From Streptomyces triticagri (lineage in GTDB: Bacteria; Actinomycetota; Actinomycetes; Streptomycetales; Streptomycetaceae), in NCBI RefSeq assembly GCF_003429565.1, contig NZ_QUAK01000123.1, positions 1 to 64,000 on the forward strand: DNA of 64,000 nucleotides, given 5' to 3'. This document shows positions 41,865 to 50,250 of the stretch, piece after piece. The position numbers were made by a program, and so were the translations under genes. The notes below the pieces were generated by a model. It saw nothing but the letters and a program-made list of their open reading frames with translations, was not told where the DNA came from and did not search any database. Within the stretch, counting starts at the first letter, position 1; each line of letters begins with the position of its first letter.

Positions 41865-43568
41865 TCAGTCCTCCGGGAGCTCCACCGGTGCGATCTCCTC
41901 GTAGCGGTCGCCGGGGCCCGGGTTGGTGGGGTCCGTGGTGCCGCCGAGCTGGTGCATGACGCCCCAGACCGCGTTGAGGGCCGTCTGGACCGCGCCCTCC
42001 GCCCAGCCCGCCGTCCAGGAGATGTCGTCGCCGGCGAGGAAGATGCCGCGCTTGTCCTCGGGCAGCAGGTCCTGCATGAAGTGCGTGAACAGGCGGCGCT
42101 GGTAGCGGTAGTGACCGGGCAGGTTCGCCTTGAAGGCGCCCATGAAGTACGGCTCGTTCTCCCAGGAGACGGTGACCGGGTTGCCGATGATGTGGCGGCG
42201 GATGTCGACGTTCGGGTAGATCTCGCCGAGCGACTTGAGCATGACCTCCATGCGCTCGTTCGCGGACAGCGGCAGCCACTTCAGGCTGTCGTCGCACCAG
42301 GTGTACGAGAGGCAGATGACGGCGGGGTTGTCCGGGCCGTTGTCGAGGAGGTAAGTGCCGCGCGTCATACGGTCGGTGAGGGTCATCGACATGGTGTCCC
42401 GGCCCGACTCCGCGTCCTTGTCCAGCCAGAACGGGCGGTCGACGGGGACGAACAGCTTGGAGCTCTCCATGTAGTGGGTGCGCTCGATCGCCGTCCAGTG
42501 GTCGATCGGGAAGAGCGCGTCGTCGCACTCGATCTTGGAGAGCAGCATCCAGGACTGCGCGGTGAAGATCGCCGCGGGGTAGGTGCGGATGTCGCCGCTC
42601 GCGTCGGTGACCGTGATGCGGTTGCCCGCGGTGCGGTGCAGCCGGGTCACGGCCGGCCGGGGTTCGCCGTTCTCGTGCAGACCGGCGAGCGAGGTGCCGT
42701 GCGCCCAGTGCACGATCTTCTGCGGCTCGCGCTCCCAGAGCCGCAGCGGGAGCTGCTGGCTGCCGCCCACGATGCCGCGGTGGTGGTCGTCCGCCTCGGT
42801 GTAGACGACCCGCAGGATCTCCAGGATCGAGTTGGGGAAGTCGGTGTCCCAGCCGCCGGTGCCGAAGCCGACCTGGCCGAAGATCTCCCGGTGCCGGAAG
42901 GACTTGAACGCGGGCGAGTCGCAGAGGAAGCCGTAGAAGGTCTGGTTGTCGAGCTTCTCGACGAGCCGGGACCAGATCTCGCGGATCCGCGGGATGTCGC
43001 GCTCGCGCAGCGCCTGGTTCATGTCGGAGAAGTCGGCGCCCTCCTCCAGGCAGGCGTTCCAGGCGTGCATGACGTCCCGGTAGACCTGCGGCAGATCGTC
43101 GACGGTCTCCGCGTAGTGCGACTCGCCCTTGAGGTCGACGACCGTCGAAGGGGTGTCGGGGGCGAGCGGGTTGGGGAACGGCTCGGTGCGCAGGCCGACC
43201 AGGTCGATGTAGTGCTGCAGCGCGGTCGACGACGGCGGGAAGCGCATCGCGCCCATCTCGGCGGTCAGTTCCCCGCCCTCGGCGGAGCAGCCGTCGAAAC
43301 CGACGGTGCGCAGCCGCCCGCCGATCCGGTCCGCCTCGTAGACGACGGGCTTGAGGCCCATCTTCATCAGCTCGTACGCCGCGACGATGCCGGAGAGACC
43401 GCCGCCGATCACCGCGACCTCACGCCCGTGCTCGGCCGCCGGTATCTGCCCGAGGCCCGCCGGGCTCGCCAGGTAGTCGTCGTACGCGTAAGGGAAGTCC
43501 GGCCCGAACATGGTTATCGGCGGCTGGGCCTCGGTGTGCTGGACGGCGGTGGGCACCGTGGACGTCAT
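41865..43568 (-). CDS. flavin monoamine oxidase family protein
   Basis: The 567-residue FAD-dependent amine oxidase has an N-terminal dinucleotide fold VAVIGGGLSGIVAAYELMK and the YEADRIGGRLRT motif. GAMRFPPSSTALQHYIDLVG is typical of L-amino-acid-oxidase-like members, and the C-terminal FAD site is GIFLAGDDISWTAGWAEGAV. It would oxidise an amine or amino acid, releasing H2O2 and ammonia. Start ATG 43568 (MTSTVPTAVQ); the frame is open far upstream but that part does not resemble the family. No signal peptide. Divergent from a secreted protein gene. Confidence 0.9.
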   Translation of the reverse strand: MTSTVPTAVQHTEAQPPITMFGPDFPYAYDDYLASPAGLGQIPAAEHGREVAVIGGGLSGIVAAYELMKMGLKPVVYEADRIGGRLRTVGFDGCSAEGGELTAEMGAMRFPPSSTALQHYIDLVGLRTEPFPNPLAPDTPSTVVDLKGESHYAETVDDLPQVYRDVMHAWNACLEEGADFSDMNQALRERDIPRIREIWSRLVEKLDNQTFYGFLCDSPAFKSFRHREIFGQVGFGTGGWDTDFPNSILEILRVVYTEADDHHRGIVGGSQQLPLRLWEREPQKIVHWAHGTSLAGLHENGEPRPAVTRLHRTAGNRITVTDASGDIRTYPAAIFTAQSWMLLSKIECDDALFPIDHWTAIERTHYMESSKLFVPVDRPFWLDKDAESGRDTMSMTLTDRMTRGTYLLDNGPDNPAVICLSYTWCDDSLKWLPLSANERMEVMLKSLGEIYPNVDIRRHIIGNPVTVSWENEPYFMGAFKANLPGHYRYQRRLFTHFMQDLLPEDKRGIFLAGDDISWTAGWAEGAVQTALNAVWGVMHQLGGTTDPTNPGPGDRYEEIAPVELPED

Positions 43569-43953
43569 GGGGCAGGGACTCCTCGCGGGACGGGGTGGTA
43601 CGCGTACGGCGGCGTGGTACGACCGGGCCGGACCTGGTGGCGGGCGCGGCGCACGGGCCCGGAGGGGGTGTCCGACGCCTCCAAGACCGTACGGGCGCGG
43701 GAGGAAGCCGGACAAGCGGTGAATCTTGCGCACCGACGGGTGATCCGTTGCGTGCCGGGGGCGTCCCGCGGTGATTCGTTGCGCCGGTGCGGAGCGGCCC
43801 GTGGGTCGGCCCGGAGTCGCATGCGTCGCCGCGCGCCCCCGCCGTACGGGGGAGGCGGTACCGCCCGAGGGCCGATGTGGCGGAGGGGTGCCGGGCGCGA
43901 GGCTGAGCCCACCCGGAACGACCGGGCGAACGGCCATCATCCCGGAGGACTCT

Positions 43954-44640
43954 GTGAGCCGATCCACCACCGGCCACCACCACTCGACCCAGCTCGACCA
44001 CCGCCGTACCCGTATCGCCAGAACCGCGGGCGTCGCCGTCCTGGTGACCACGGTCCTGGTCACCGGCGGCGTGGCGGGGGCGGCTGCGCCCTCGGAACAG
44101 GAGGCCCCGCCCGTCCGCGGCGAAGCGGTCGCGGCCGCCGCCGCACCGCACACCGGCGACGCGGCCGCCCTCACCGGAAGGGCGAAGCTGGACCGTCCCA
44201 CCACGGAGGACATCACCTTCACCTTCGACGCCCACCTGGCCGAGAAGGACCGGATGAACCCGAGCCGGGCCTCTGGCACCTTCCGTTTCGTCCACCTCGA
44301 CAAGCCCGGTGGCGAGGGCGGCTGGGCCGAGGGCCGGATCGACTGCCTGGTGACCGGCGGCAAGGTGGCGACCGCCACCGGCGTCGTGACCAAGGCCAAC
44401 AGGCCGGGTCTGAAGGGCACCCGGGTCGGCTTCAGCGTGCACGACGTACGGGGCCAGGACCGGCTCGGCTACAGCTGGGCCGCGTACGGCACGCCCGCCG
44501 ACCAGCCGGGCGAGCTGTCCAAGTGCACCAGCGCCGCCCCGTTCGAGAAGGTCCGCAAGGGCACCGGCGATTTCAAGGTGCTGCCTTGGGTACCGGACTT
44601 CTCCGCGGCGGGCGGGCAGGGCGCCGGCGACGAGCGGTAG
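43954..44640 (+). CDS. secreted protein of unknown function
   Basis: The 228-residue protein starts at the GTG at 43954 behind GGAGGAC. After about 28 polar residues a signal-peptide hydrophobic core (TAGVAVLVTTVLVTGGVAG) leads to a cleavage site near GAAA-PSE. An Ala-rich linker precedes a mature domain of about 140 residues rich in beta strands (EDITFTFDAHLAEKDRMNPS, ASGTFRFVHLD, EGRIDCLVTGG). Two Cys may form a disulfide. I recognise no characterised family. Confidence 0.7.
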   Translation: MSRSTTGHHHSTQLDHRRTRIARTAGVAVLVTTVLVTGGVAGAAAPSEQEAPPVRGEAVAAAAAPHTGDAAALTGRAKLDRPTTEDITFTFDAHLAEKDRMNPSRASGTFRFVHLDKPGGEGGWAEGRIDCLVTGGKVATATGVVTKANRPGLKGTRVGFSVHDVRGQDRLGYSWAAYGTPADQPGELSKCTSAAPFEKVRKGTGDFKVLPWVPDFSAAGGQGAGDER

Positions 44641-44652
44641 TCGCCGGCCGGA

Positions 44653-44689
44653 GCCGGGCCGGGGCACACGGGGGTGGCCCTGGCCCGGC
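44653..44689. terminator. hairpin between convergent secreted-protein and lrp genes
   Basis: GCCGGGCC (44653-44660) pairs with GGCCCGGC (44682-44689). The 21-base loop contains further G/C-rich sequence. It sits between two convergent stops. Confidence 0.5.
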
Positions 44690-44711
44690 GCTCCGCTGTG
44701 TCCGGGCCCCG

Positions 44712-45164
44712 TCAGCCCGGCGCACCGGAGGAGAACCGGCGCAGCAGCGGCGAGAGGACGAGCACGGACTTGGTGCGCTCCACGAAGTGCTCGCCCGCGA
44801 TCCGTTCGAGTACGCGCTCGAAGTGCCGCATGTCGGAGGCGAAGACCTGCGCGATGGCGTCCGCGTCGCCCGTGACGGTGGACGCCGAGACGACCTCCGG
44901 GTAGCGCTCGAGGCCGCGTTTGATCGCCTCCGGCGAGGTGTTGCGGCGGCAGTGGATCTCGATGTAGCCCTCGGTCTCCCAGCCGAGTGCCGCCGGGTCG
45001 ACGCGGACGGTGAATCCGGTGATCGCACCGGTGGCCCGCAGACGGTCGACGCGCCGCTTCACGGCCGGCGCGGACAGGCCGATCTCCTGGCCGATGTCGG
45101 CGTAGGAGCGGCGGGCGTCCTCGGCCAGGGCGTGCACGATGCGTTCGTCGAGTTCGTTCAGCAC
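44712..45164 (-). CDS. Lrp/AsnC family transcriptional regulator
   Basis: A 150-residue regulator with an N-terminal helix-turn-helix (IGQEIGLSAPAVKRRVDRLR) and a RAM domain (GYIEIHCRRNTSPEAIKRGL). It lies 10 bases after the amino acid permease on the same strand, so it is probably co-transcribed and controls amino acid uptake or catabolism. It shares the fold but little sequence with the Lrp protein encoded at 15725-16165. Start at 45164. Confidence 0.93.
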   Translation of the reverse strand: MLNELDERIVHALAEDARRSYADIGQEIGLSAPAVKRRVDRLRATGAITGFTVRVDPAALGWETEGYIEIHCRRNTSPEAIKRGLERYPEVVSASTVTGDADAIAQVFASDMRHFERVLERIAGEHFVERTKSVLVLSPLLRRFSSGAPG

Positions 45165-45174
45165 GGCGGGCGGT

Positions 45175-46695
45175 TCACTTCTCTTCGTTCCGGTTCTCTG
45201 AGCCGGCGGCCGCTGCGTCGGGGCGGTCGGCCGGTGCGTCGGCGGGCTCCGTCGCCAGGCGGGAGCGGCGGTAGCCGTAACTGAAGTAGAACACGAGGCC
45301 CACGGCCATCCAGATGCCGAAGACCACCCAGGTCACGGCCTGCAGGCTGAACATCATCCAGACGCAGAAGCCGAAGCCGAGCACGGGGACCAGCGGCGAC
45401 AGCGGCACCTTGAAGCCACGCGCCATGTCGGGCCGGTTGCGCCGCAGGACCACGACCGCGACGTTGACCAGGGCGAAGGCGAAGAGGGTGCCGATGCTGG
45501 TGGCGTCGGCGAGCTGACCGAGCGGCACGGCCGCGGCGAGCACGCCGCAGAAGAGCGAGACCAGCACCGTGTTGGCCCGCGGCACCCCGGTGCGGCGGTC
45601 GACCCTGGCGAAGACCTTCGGCACGAGTCCGTCGCGCGCCATCGCGAACAGCACGCGGGTCTGTCCGTACAGCACGGTGAGCACCACACTCGCGATGGCG
45701 ATCACGGCACCGGCGGCGAGGATCACCGCCCAGAAGCCCTGCCCGGTGACCTCGCGCATGATCGAGGCGAGCGCCGCCTCGGAGTCGCCGAACTCCTGCC
45801 AGGGCCGCGCACCGATCGCGACGGCCGCGACCAGGACGTACAGGCCGGTGACGATCACAAGCGACAGCATGATCGCCCGCGGCAGGTCGCGCTGCGGGTT
45901 CTTCGCCTCCTCACCCGCGGTGGAGGCCGCGTCGAAGCCGATGTACGAGAAGAACAGGGTGGCTCCCGCGGCACTGACCCCGGCCATCCCGAGCGGCATG
46001 AAGTTCTCGTAGTTGCCGGAGCGGAAGCCCTGCAGGCCGATGACGCAGAACAGCAGCAGGGCGGCGATCTTCACCGCGACCATGATCGTGTTCGCCCGTG
46101 CGGACTCGCGGGCACCGCCGAGCAGGAACACCATCGCGAGCAGCAGCACGATCAGTGCGGGCAGATTGAAGAACCCGCCGTCGCCGGGCGGTGCGGACAG
46201 CGCGCCCGGCAGGGTGACACCGATGGTGCCGTCGAGCAGTTCGTTGACGTACTCGCCCCAGCCCACGGCGACCGCCGCGACGGACACCCCGTACTCCAGG
46301 ACGAGACACAAGCCGCAGACCCAGGCGACGAGCTCGCCCATGGTGGCGTAGGCGTACGAGTACGAGGAGCCCGCGACGGGGATCGTGCCGGCCAACTCGG
46401 CGTAGGACAGCGCCGAGAACAGTGCGGTGAGCCCGGCGACCACGAAGGACAGCGTCACGGCGGGCCCCGCCTTCGGCACCGCCTCGCCGAGCACCACGAA
46501 GATGCCGGTGCCGAGGGTCGCGCCGATGCTGATCATCGTCAGCTGCCACATGGACAGGGACCGCCGCAGCGTGCCGCCCTCGCCCTGGCCGCCCTCGGCG
46601 ACGAGGCGCTCCACGGGCTTGCGGCGCATCACGCCGCCGGCCCCGCCGCCGGATGCGGTGGCGGGCAGGGGTGGCGCTTGGCCTCGGTCCGACAC
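45175..46695 (-). CDS. APC superfamily amino acid permease
   Basis: The 506-residue carrier has about twelve membrane helices. QLTMISIGATLGTGIFVVLGE carries the GTGIF substrate-site motif, and SFVVAGLTALFSALSYAELA and FFSYIGFDAASTAGEEAKNP are typical of the cationic amino acid transporter branch. The C-terminus is polar and Asp/Ala rich. It is followed by an lrp gene after 10 bases. A block of GCGAA-type repeats lies 130 bases upstream. Confidence 0.94.
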   Translation of the reverse strand: MSDRGQAPPLPATASGGGAGGVMRRKPVERLVAEGGQGEGGTLRRSLSMWQLTMISIGATLGTGIFVVLGEAVPKAGPAVTLSFVVAGLTALFSALSYAELAGTIPVAGSSYSYAYATMGELVAWVCGLCLVLEYGVSVAAVAVGWGEYVNELLDGTIGVTLPGALSAPPGDGGFFNLPALIVLLLAMVFLLGGARESARANTIMVAVKIAALLLFCVIGLQGFRSGNYENFMPLGMAGVSAAGATLFFSYIGFDAASTAGEEAKNPQRDLPRAIMLSLVIVTGLYVLVAAVAIGARPWQEFGDSEAALASIMREVTGQGFWAVILAAGAVIAIASVVLTVLYGQTRVLFAMARDGLVPKVFARVDRRTGVPRANTVLVSLFCGVLAAAVPLGQLADATSIGTLFAFALVNVAVVVLRRNRPDMARGFKVPLSPLVPVLGFGFCVWMMFSLQAVTWVVFGIWMAVGLVFYFSYGYRRSRLATEPADAPADRPDAAAAGSENRNEEK

Positions 46696-46821
46696 GGGCG
46701 TGCTCCTTCATGACTGCGAACGGTCGGCGGTGACCGCGGCAGCCCGGTGGTAGGGACCACCGAGCAGACGGTCCCCGCCACACGAAGTACAGCGCCCGAC
46801 TGTATGAGGCGCGGCTCACCT

Positions 46822-46859
46822 CGCGAAATGCGCGAACCTTGCGCGTTCGCCGCGAAATG
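46822..46859. promoter_or_regulatory. candidate Lrp operator upstream of the permease-lrp operon
   Basis: CGCGAAATG occurs at 46822-46830 and 46851-46859, 29 bp apart, and between them GCGAAC (46832-46837) and GTTCGC (46845-46850) form an inverted repeat. The cluster lies in the 356-base gap 46696-47051, where I see no gene. Lrp-type octamers bind such repeated sites. Confidence 0.45.
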
Positions 46860-47051
46860 TTGCGCTGCCCTTCCGTATACGGGAGTTCATTGCGCGGCGG
46901 TGTCTCCAGGTCCGCCCGACGTGAGCATTGACACATCGAGGGCCGGGCCTCACCCTCCTCGCCGCTCGAGCGAAAAGTTCTTCGACATTTCGAAAGCGGC
47001 GGCGGACACCCCCTTGTCCGCAGTCTCCGTCCTCTTCACCCGGAGGCTCAG

Positions 47052-47222
47052 ATGGACCTCGACGTCCTGTACGAGATCGATGTGCCCAAGCCCTGGAACG
47101 GCCCGCACCCACACGGGCAGCGCGCCGCCGAACAGCGCGCCTGCCGTGAGGCGGTGGAGCAGATCCGGCTCGCCGACCGGGTGGGCTTCCGGACGGTGTG
47201 GGCTGTGGAGCACCACTTCCGT
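47052..47222 (+). pseudogene. N-terminal fragment of a luciferase-like (LLM) monooxygenase
   Basis: After GGAGG, an ATG starts 57 codons reading MDLDVLYEIDVPKPWNGPHP to FRTVWAVEHHFR, the N-terminus of LLM flavin-dependent monooxygenases (normally 350-400 residues). Homology stops abruptly at 47222. The frame then continues antisense through an IclR gene to 47450, so any product would be a nonsense fusion. The rest of the gene is absent from the window, so it was lost by deletion or rearrangement. Confidence 0.8.
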
Positions 47223-47242
47223 GACACCGCCATGGCGGTGTC
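47223..47242. repeat. 20-bp perfect palindrome at the deletion junction
   Basis: GACACCGCCATGGCGGTGTC reads the same on both strands. It lies exactly where homology to the monooxygenase (left) and to the IclR regulator (right) ends, so it marks the joint. Confidence 0.85.
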
Positions 47243-47795
47243 CAGGTGGGCGGGCAGCCGTGCTCCGGGGGTGGTGCGATCCAGCCATCCCCGGATCTCC
47301 GCCGGTCCCGACCAGGCGAGGAAGACCTGTCCGAGCGGTGGAAGCAGCGGCAGCCGTTGGGCGGCCCAGACCTCGGGCGTACGTACCGACACCCGGCCCT
47401 CGACGGCGAGTACGACGATGCTGTCGCCCGCTACCGCGCTCACCACGTAGGCCGCCCCCGACTCCGCGGCGAGCAGCCGCAGTTCGTGCCGCGCCCGGTC
47501 CACGACCCGGTGCCGGGTCAGCGCGGCGTGCCCCGCCGCGACCAGGGACATGCCGAGCCCGTACGTCTTGCGCCGGGGATGCCGTACGAGATGGCCGGCG
47601 TCGGTCAGGGACTGCAGGACGGACAGCAGCGACGCCAGGTTGATGTCGAGCGCCTGGCTCGACTCGCTGAGCGAGTACGACTGTTCGGGGTGGGCGGCGA
47701 AGCGGTCGAGCACGGCGAGTGCGCGGCCGGCGACCAGGGCGGGACGGACCGCGCCCCCGATCGTAAGTGGCGATCGGGGGCGTGGCGAGGTCCAT
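47243..47795 (-). pseudogene. truncated IclR family regulator
   Basis: About 175 residues of an IclR protein are readable: the winged helix (SLSESSQALDINLASLLSVL, RRKTYGLGMSLVAAGHAAL) and part of the effector domain (VVSAVAGDSIVVLAVEGRVS). It ends at the 47223-47242 palindrome, about 70 residues short of the family length. At the 5' end the only ATG (47795) is in another frame; removing one G from the GGGGG run at 47776-47780 would restore MDLATPPIATYDRGAVRPAL. The gene thus appears doubly broken. It follows guaB1 by 43 bases. Confidence 0.75.
47753..47781. repeat. perfect 11-bp inverted repeat near the start of the iclR remnant
   Basis: GCCCCCGATCG (47753-47763) and CGATCGGGGGC (47771-47781) pair around a 7-base loop. 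It lies at the beginning of the iclR remnant and downstream of guaB1, so it could be an operator or the guaB1 terminator. The base runs inside it are where the presumed frameshift falls. Confidence 0.6.
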
Positions 47796-47838
47796 GCCGG
47801 GTCGGCGTGGCCGGAGGTGCGGCACAGCTGACGCCGGA

Positions 47839-49305
47839 TCAACTCCAGCTGGCGTGCAGCGGCTTGCCCTCCGCATAGCCCGCGGCACTCTGCACACCGA
47901 CGACGGCGCGCTCGGCGAACTCCTCGACGGTGTTCGCGCCCGCGTAGGTGCAGGAGGACCGCACCCCGGCGATGATCGAGTCGATCAGGTCCTCCACACC
48001 CGGCCGCGCGGGGTCGAGGAACATACGGGAGGTCGAGATGCCCTCCTCGAACAGGGCCTTGCGGGCGCGGTCGTAGGCCGACTCCTCCGACGTGCGGTTG
48101 CGCACGGCGCGGGCCGACGCCATGCCGAAGGACTCCTTGTAGAGCCGGCCGTCGGCGGACTGCTGCAGGTCGCCGGGCGATTCGTAGGTGCCGGCGAACC
48201 AGGAGCCGATCATCACGTTGGACGCGCCGGCCGCGAGGGCCATGGCCACGTCGCGCGGGTGCCGCACGCCGCCGTCGGCCCACACGTGCTTGCCGAACTT
48301 CTTGGCCTCCGCGGCGCATTCGAGCACGGCGGACAGCTGCGGGCGGCCGACGCCGGTCATCATGCGCGTGGTGCACATGGCGCCGGGGCCGACACCCACC
48401 TTGATGATGTCCGCGCCGGCCTCGATCAGGTCGCGCACGCCCTGCGCGGAGACCACGTTGCCCGCGACGACCGGCACCTGGGGATCCAGGGCGCGGACCG
48501 CCTTGACGGCCGAGATCATGGACTCCTGGTGGCCGTGCGCGGTGTCCACGACCAGGGTGTCGGCGCCGGCCTCGAGCAGCTGCTTGGCCTTGCCCGCCAC
48601 GTCGCCGTTGATCCCGATCGCGGCGGCGATGCGCAGCTTGCCTTCGGCGTCCAGGGCGGGGGTGTAGAGCGTGGCGCGCAGCGCGGCCTTACGGGTGAGG
48701 ATGCCGACGAGGCGGCCGTCGGCGTCGACGGCGGGGGCGACCTTGCGGTGCCCGGCGTCGAGCTGGTTGAAGGCCTCGCGCGGGTCGATGTCGGCGTCGA
48801 TGAGCAGCAGCTCCTTCGACATCACCTCGGAGAGCTGGGTGAAGCGGTCGACGCCGGTCAGGTCGGACTCGGTGACGATGCCGACCGGCCGGCGCTCGGC
48901 GTCCACCACCACGCCGGCCCCGTGGGCCCGCTTGGGCAGCAGCGAGAGGGCGTCGCCGACGGTGCCGGTCGGCGCGAGGACGATCGGGGTGTCGAGCACG
49001 TGGTGGCGCGTCTTGACCCAGGAGATGACCTCGGTGACGACCTCGATCGGGATGTCCTGGGGGATCACCACGAGGCCGCCGCGGCGGGCCACGGTCTCCG
49101 CCATCCGGCGTCCGGCGATCGCGGTCATATTGGCCACGACCAGCGGGATCGTGGTGCCGGTGCCGTCGGGGGCGGACAGGTCCACGCCCTGCCGCGAGCC
49201 CACGGCCGAACGGCTCGGCACCATGAATACGTCGTCGTAGGTCAGGTCGTAGGGAACCGGGGACGTGGTGACGTGCTGTCCGGTGCCGGGCTCAAGAAAA
49301 CGCAT
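47839..49305 (-). CDS. guaB1: GuaB1 family IMP dehydrogenase-related protein (probable GMP reductase)
   Basis: A 488-residue TIM barrel with two inserted CBS domains (about residues 95-210). The catalytic loop is KVGVGPGAMCTTRMMTGVG with the Cys, and NMTAIAGRRMAETVARRGG lies near the N-terminus. This actinobacterial GuaB1 group differs from true IMPDH; the mycobacterial member has been reported to be a GMP reductase (GMP to IMP), with CBS domains binding purine nucleotides. The start used is ATG 49305 (MRFLEPGTGQ). A hairpin with a U tract lies in the leader. Confidence 0.93.
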   Translation of the reverse strand: MRFLEPGTGQHVTTSPVPYDLTYDDVFMVPSRSAVGSRQGVDLSAPDGTGTTIPLVVANMTAIAGRRMAETVARRGGLVVIPQDIPIEVVTEVISWVKTRHHVLDTPIVLAPTGTVGDALSLLPKRAHGAGVVVDAERRPVGIVTESDLTGVDRFTQLSEVMSKELLLIDADIDPREAFNQLDAGHRKVAPAVDADGRLVGILTRKAALRATLYTPALDAEGKLRIAAAIGINGDVAGKAKQLLEAGADTLVVDTAHGHQESMISAVKAVRALDPQVPVVAGNVVSAQGVRDLIEAGADIIKVGVGPGAMCTTRMMTGVGRPQLSAVLECAAEAKKFGKHVWADGGVRHPRDVAMALAAGASNVMIGSWFAGTYESPGDLQQSADGRLYKESFGMASARAVRNRTSEESAYDRARKALFEEGISTSRMFLDPARPGVEDLIDSIIAGVRSSCTYAGANTVEEFAERAVVGVQSAAGYAEGKPLHASWS

Positions 49306-49352
49306 AAGTCTCACATTTTCACGCGAAACGGCGCAGGTCACTCCCACGGTGA

Positions 49353-49403
49353 CACAACAAAAGACCCCCGCCGTCGTCTGTTCCTCCAAAGAGGTGCGGG
49401 GGC
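49353..49403 (-). terminator. hairpin with U tract between gntR and guaB1
   Basis: On the minus strand GCCCCCGC (49403-49396) pairs with GCGGGGGT (49371-49364), enclosing a smaller CCTC-TTTG-GAGG hairpin. CTTTTGTTGTG follows. It may end the upstream gntR transcript, or act as an attenuator in the guaB1 leader. Confidence 0.65.
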
Positions 49404-49493
49404 TCCGGTGCCAGGCCATGAAACCTGCCTTACGTCGAGAGCTTACCCGCCGTTGCGCCGTCCGAGCCTGTCGGCGGCGGCCGGGCCTCCCGG

Positions 49494-50174
49494 CTACTCC
49501 TCGGACCTGCCCAGGTGTGCCGAGCGGGCGTCCCGCCCCGACTCCAGGTGGTGGAGCACCAGGGTGTCCACGCGCGGGACGTCGCGCGCCGCGATCGCCT
49601 CGTACAGATCCGCGTGCTCCTGGGCGACGGCGAGCAGGTCGTCGTGCTGCCCGAGGACCCAGCGCATCCGGCTGCGCAGCGAACGCTCCAACTCGCTGAG
49701 CAGCTCATTGGCCGCGAGCGCGGTGACCTCCTCGTGGAAGTCCGCTGCCGCCCTGCGCGCCTGCACTGCGTCGCCGCGGCGGGCGGCGGCCAGCTCGGCA
49801 TCGAGTGCCGCACGCAGCCGGTCGAGTCCGGCGCGTGTGCTGCGCTGCGCCGCGAGCCGGAAGGTCAGTGTCTCGAGCGCCCCGCGCACCTCGTCCAGGT
49901 CCGCCAGGTCCGTCGCGCTGAACTCCCGTACGACCGCCCAGGTGCGAGGCCGGGGCGTGACCAGGCCTTCCGCCACCAGCGCCTTGAGCGCCTCGCGGAC
50001 GGGCAGCCGGCTCACCCCGAGCTCGGCGGCCAGCTCCCGCTCCACGAGCCTGCTGCCCGGGCCGCGCTCACCGTCCAGGATCTGGTCGCGGATCCGACGG
50101 GTGACCCGGTCGGACTCCGGCTCGAACTCCGGGGCGTCCGTGCCGGTGCCCCCGGCGCCTTCAGTACGTGCCAT
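49494..50174 (-). CDS. GntR family regulator, FadR/FCD type
   Basis: The 226-residue repressor has an N-terminal winged helix (GSRLVERELAAELGVSRLPV, REALKALVAEGLVTPRPRTW). An FCD all-helical ligand domain follows, with metal/ligand-site residues (DLDEVRGALETLTFRLAAQR, FHEEVTALAANELLSELE). Such regulators sense carboxylates and control sugar-acid or organic-acid catabolism. Start ATG 50174, with another ATG 9 bases upstream nearer to GGAAG. No obvious target is adjacent. Confidence 0.9.
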   Translation of the reverse strand: MARTEGAGGTGTDAPEFEPESDRVTRRIRDQILDGERGPGSRLVERELAAELGVSRLPVREALKALVAEGLVTPRPRTWAVVREFSATDLADLDEVRGALETLTFRLAAQRSTRAGLDRLRAALDAELAAARRGDAVQARRAAADFHEEVTALAANELLSELERSLRSRMRWVLGQHDDLLAVAQEHADLYEAIAARDVPRVDTLVLHHLESGRDARSAHLGRSEE

Positions 50175-50250
50175 GCGGTGCATTCTTCCATCGGGCCCGG
50201 TGGACCCCGTCGGCCGAGGCCGGCCGGGGACCTCGCACCCGGGGAGCAGG

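Noticed and set aside
43569..44420. Upstream extension of the flavin amine oxidase
   Set aside because: The extra sequence is antisense to the secreted protein gene and unlike the family; MTSTVPTAVQ at 43568 fits as the start.
44160..45284. Plus-strand continuation of a long frame across 41952-45284
   Set aside because: Antisense to the amine oxidase and lrp genes; the translation is a shadow.
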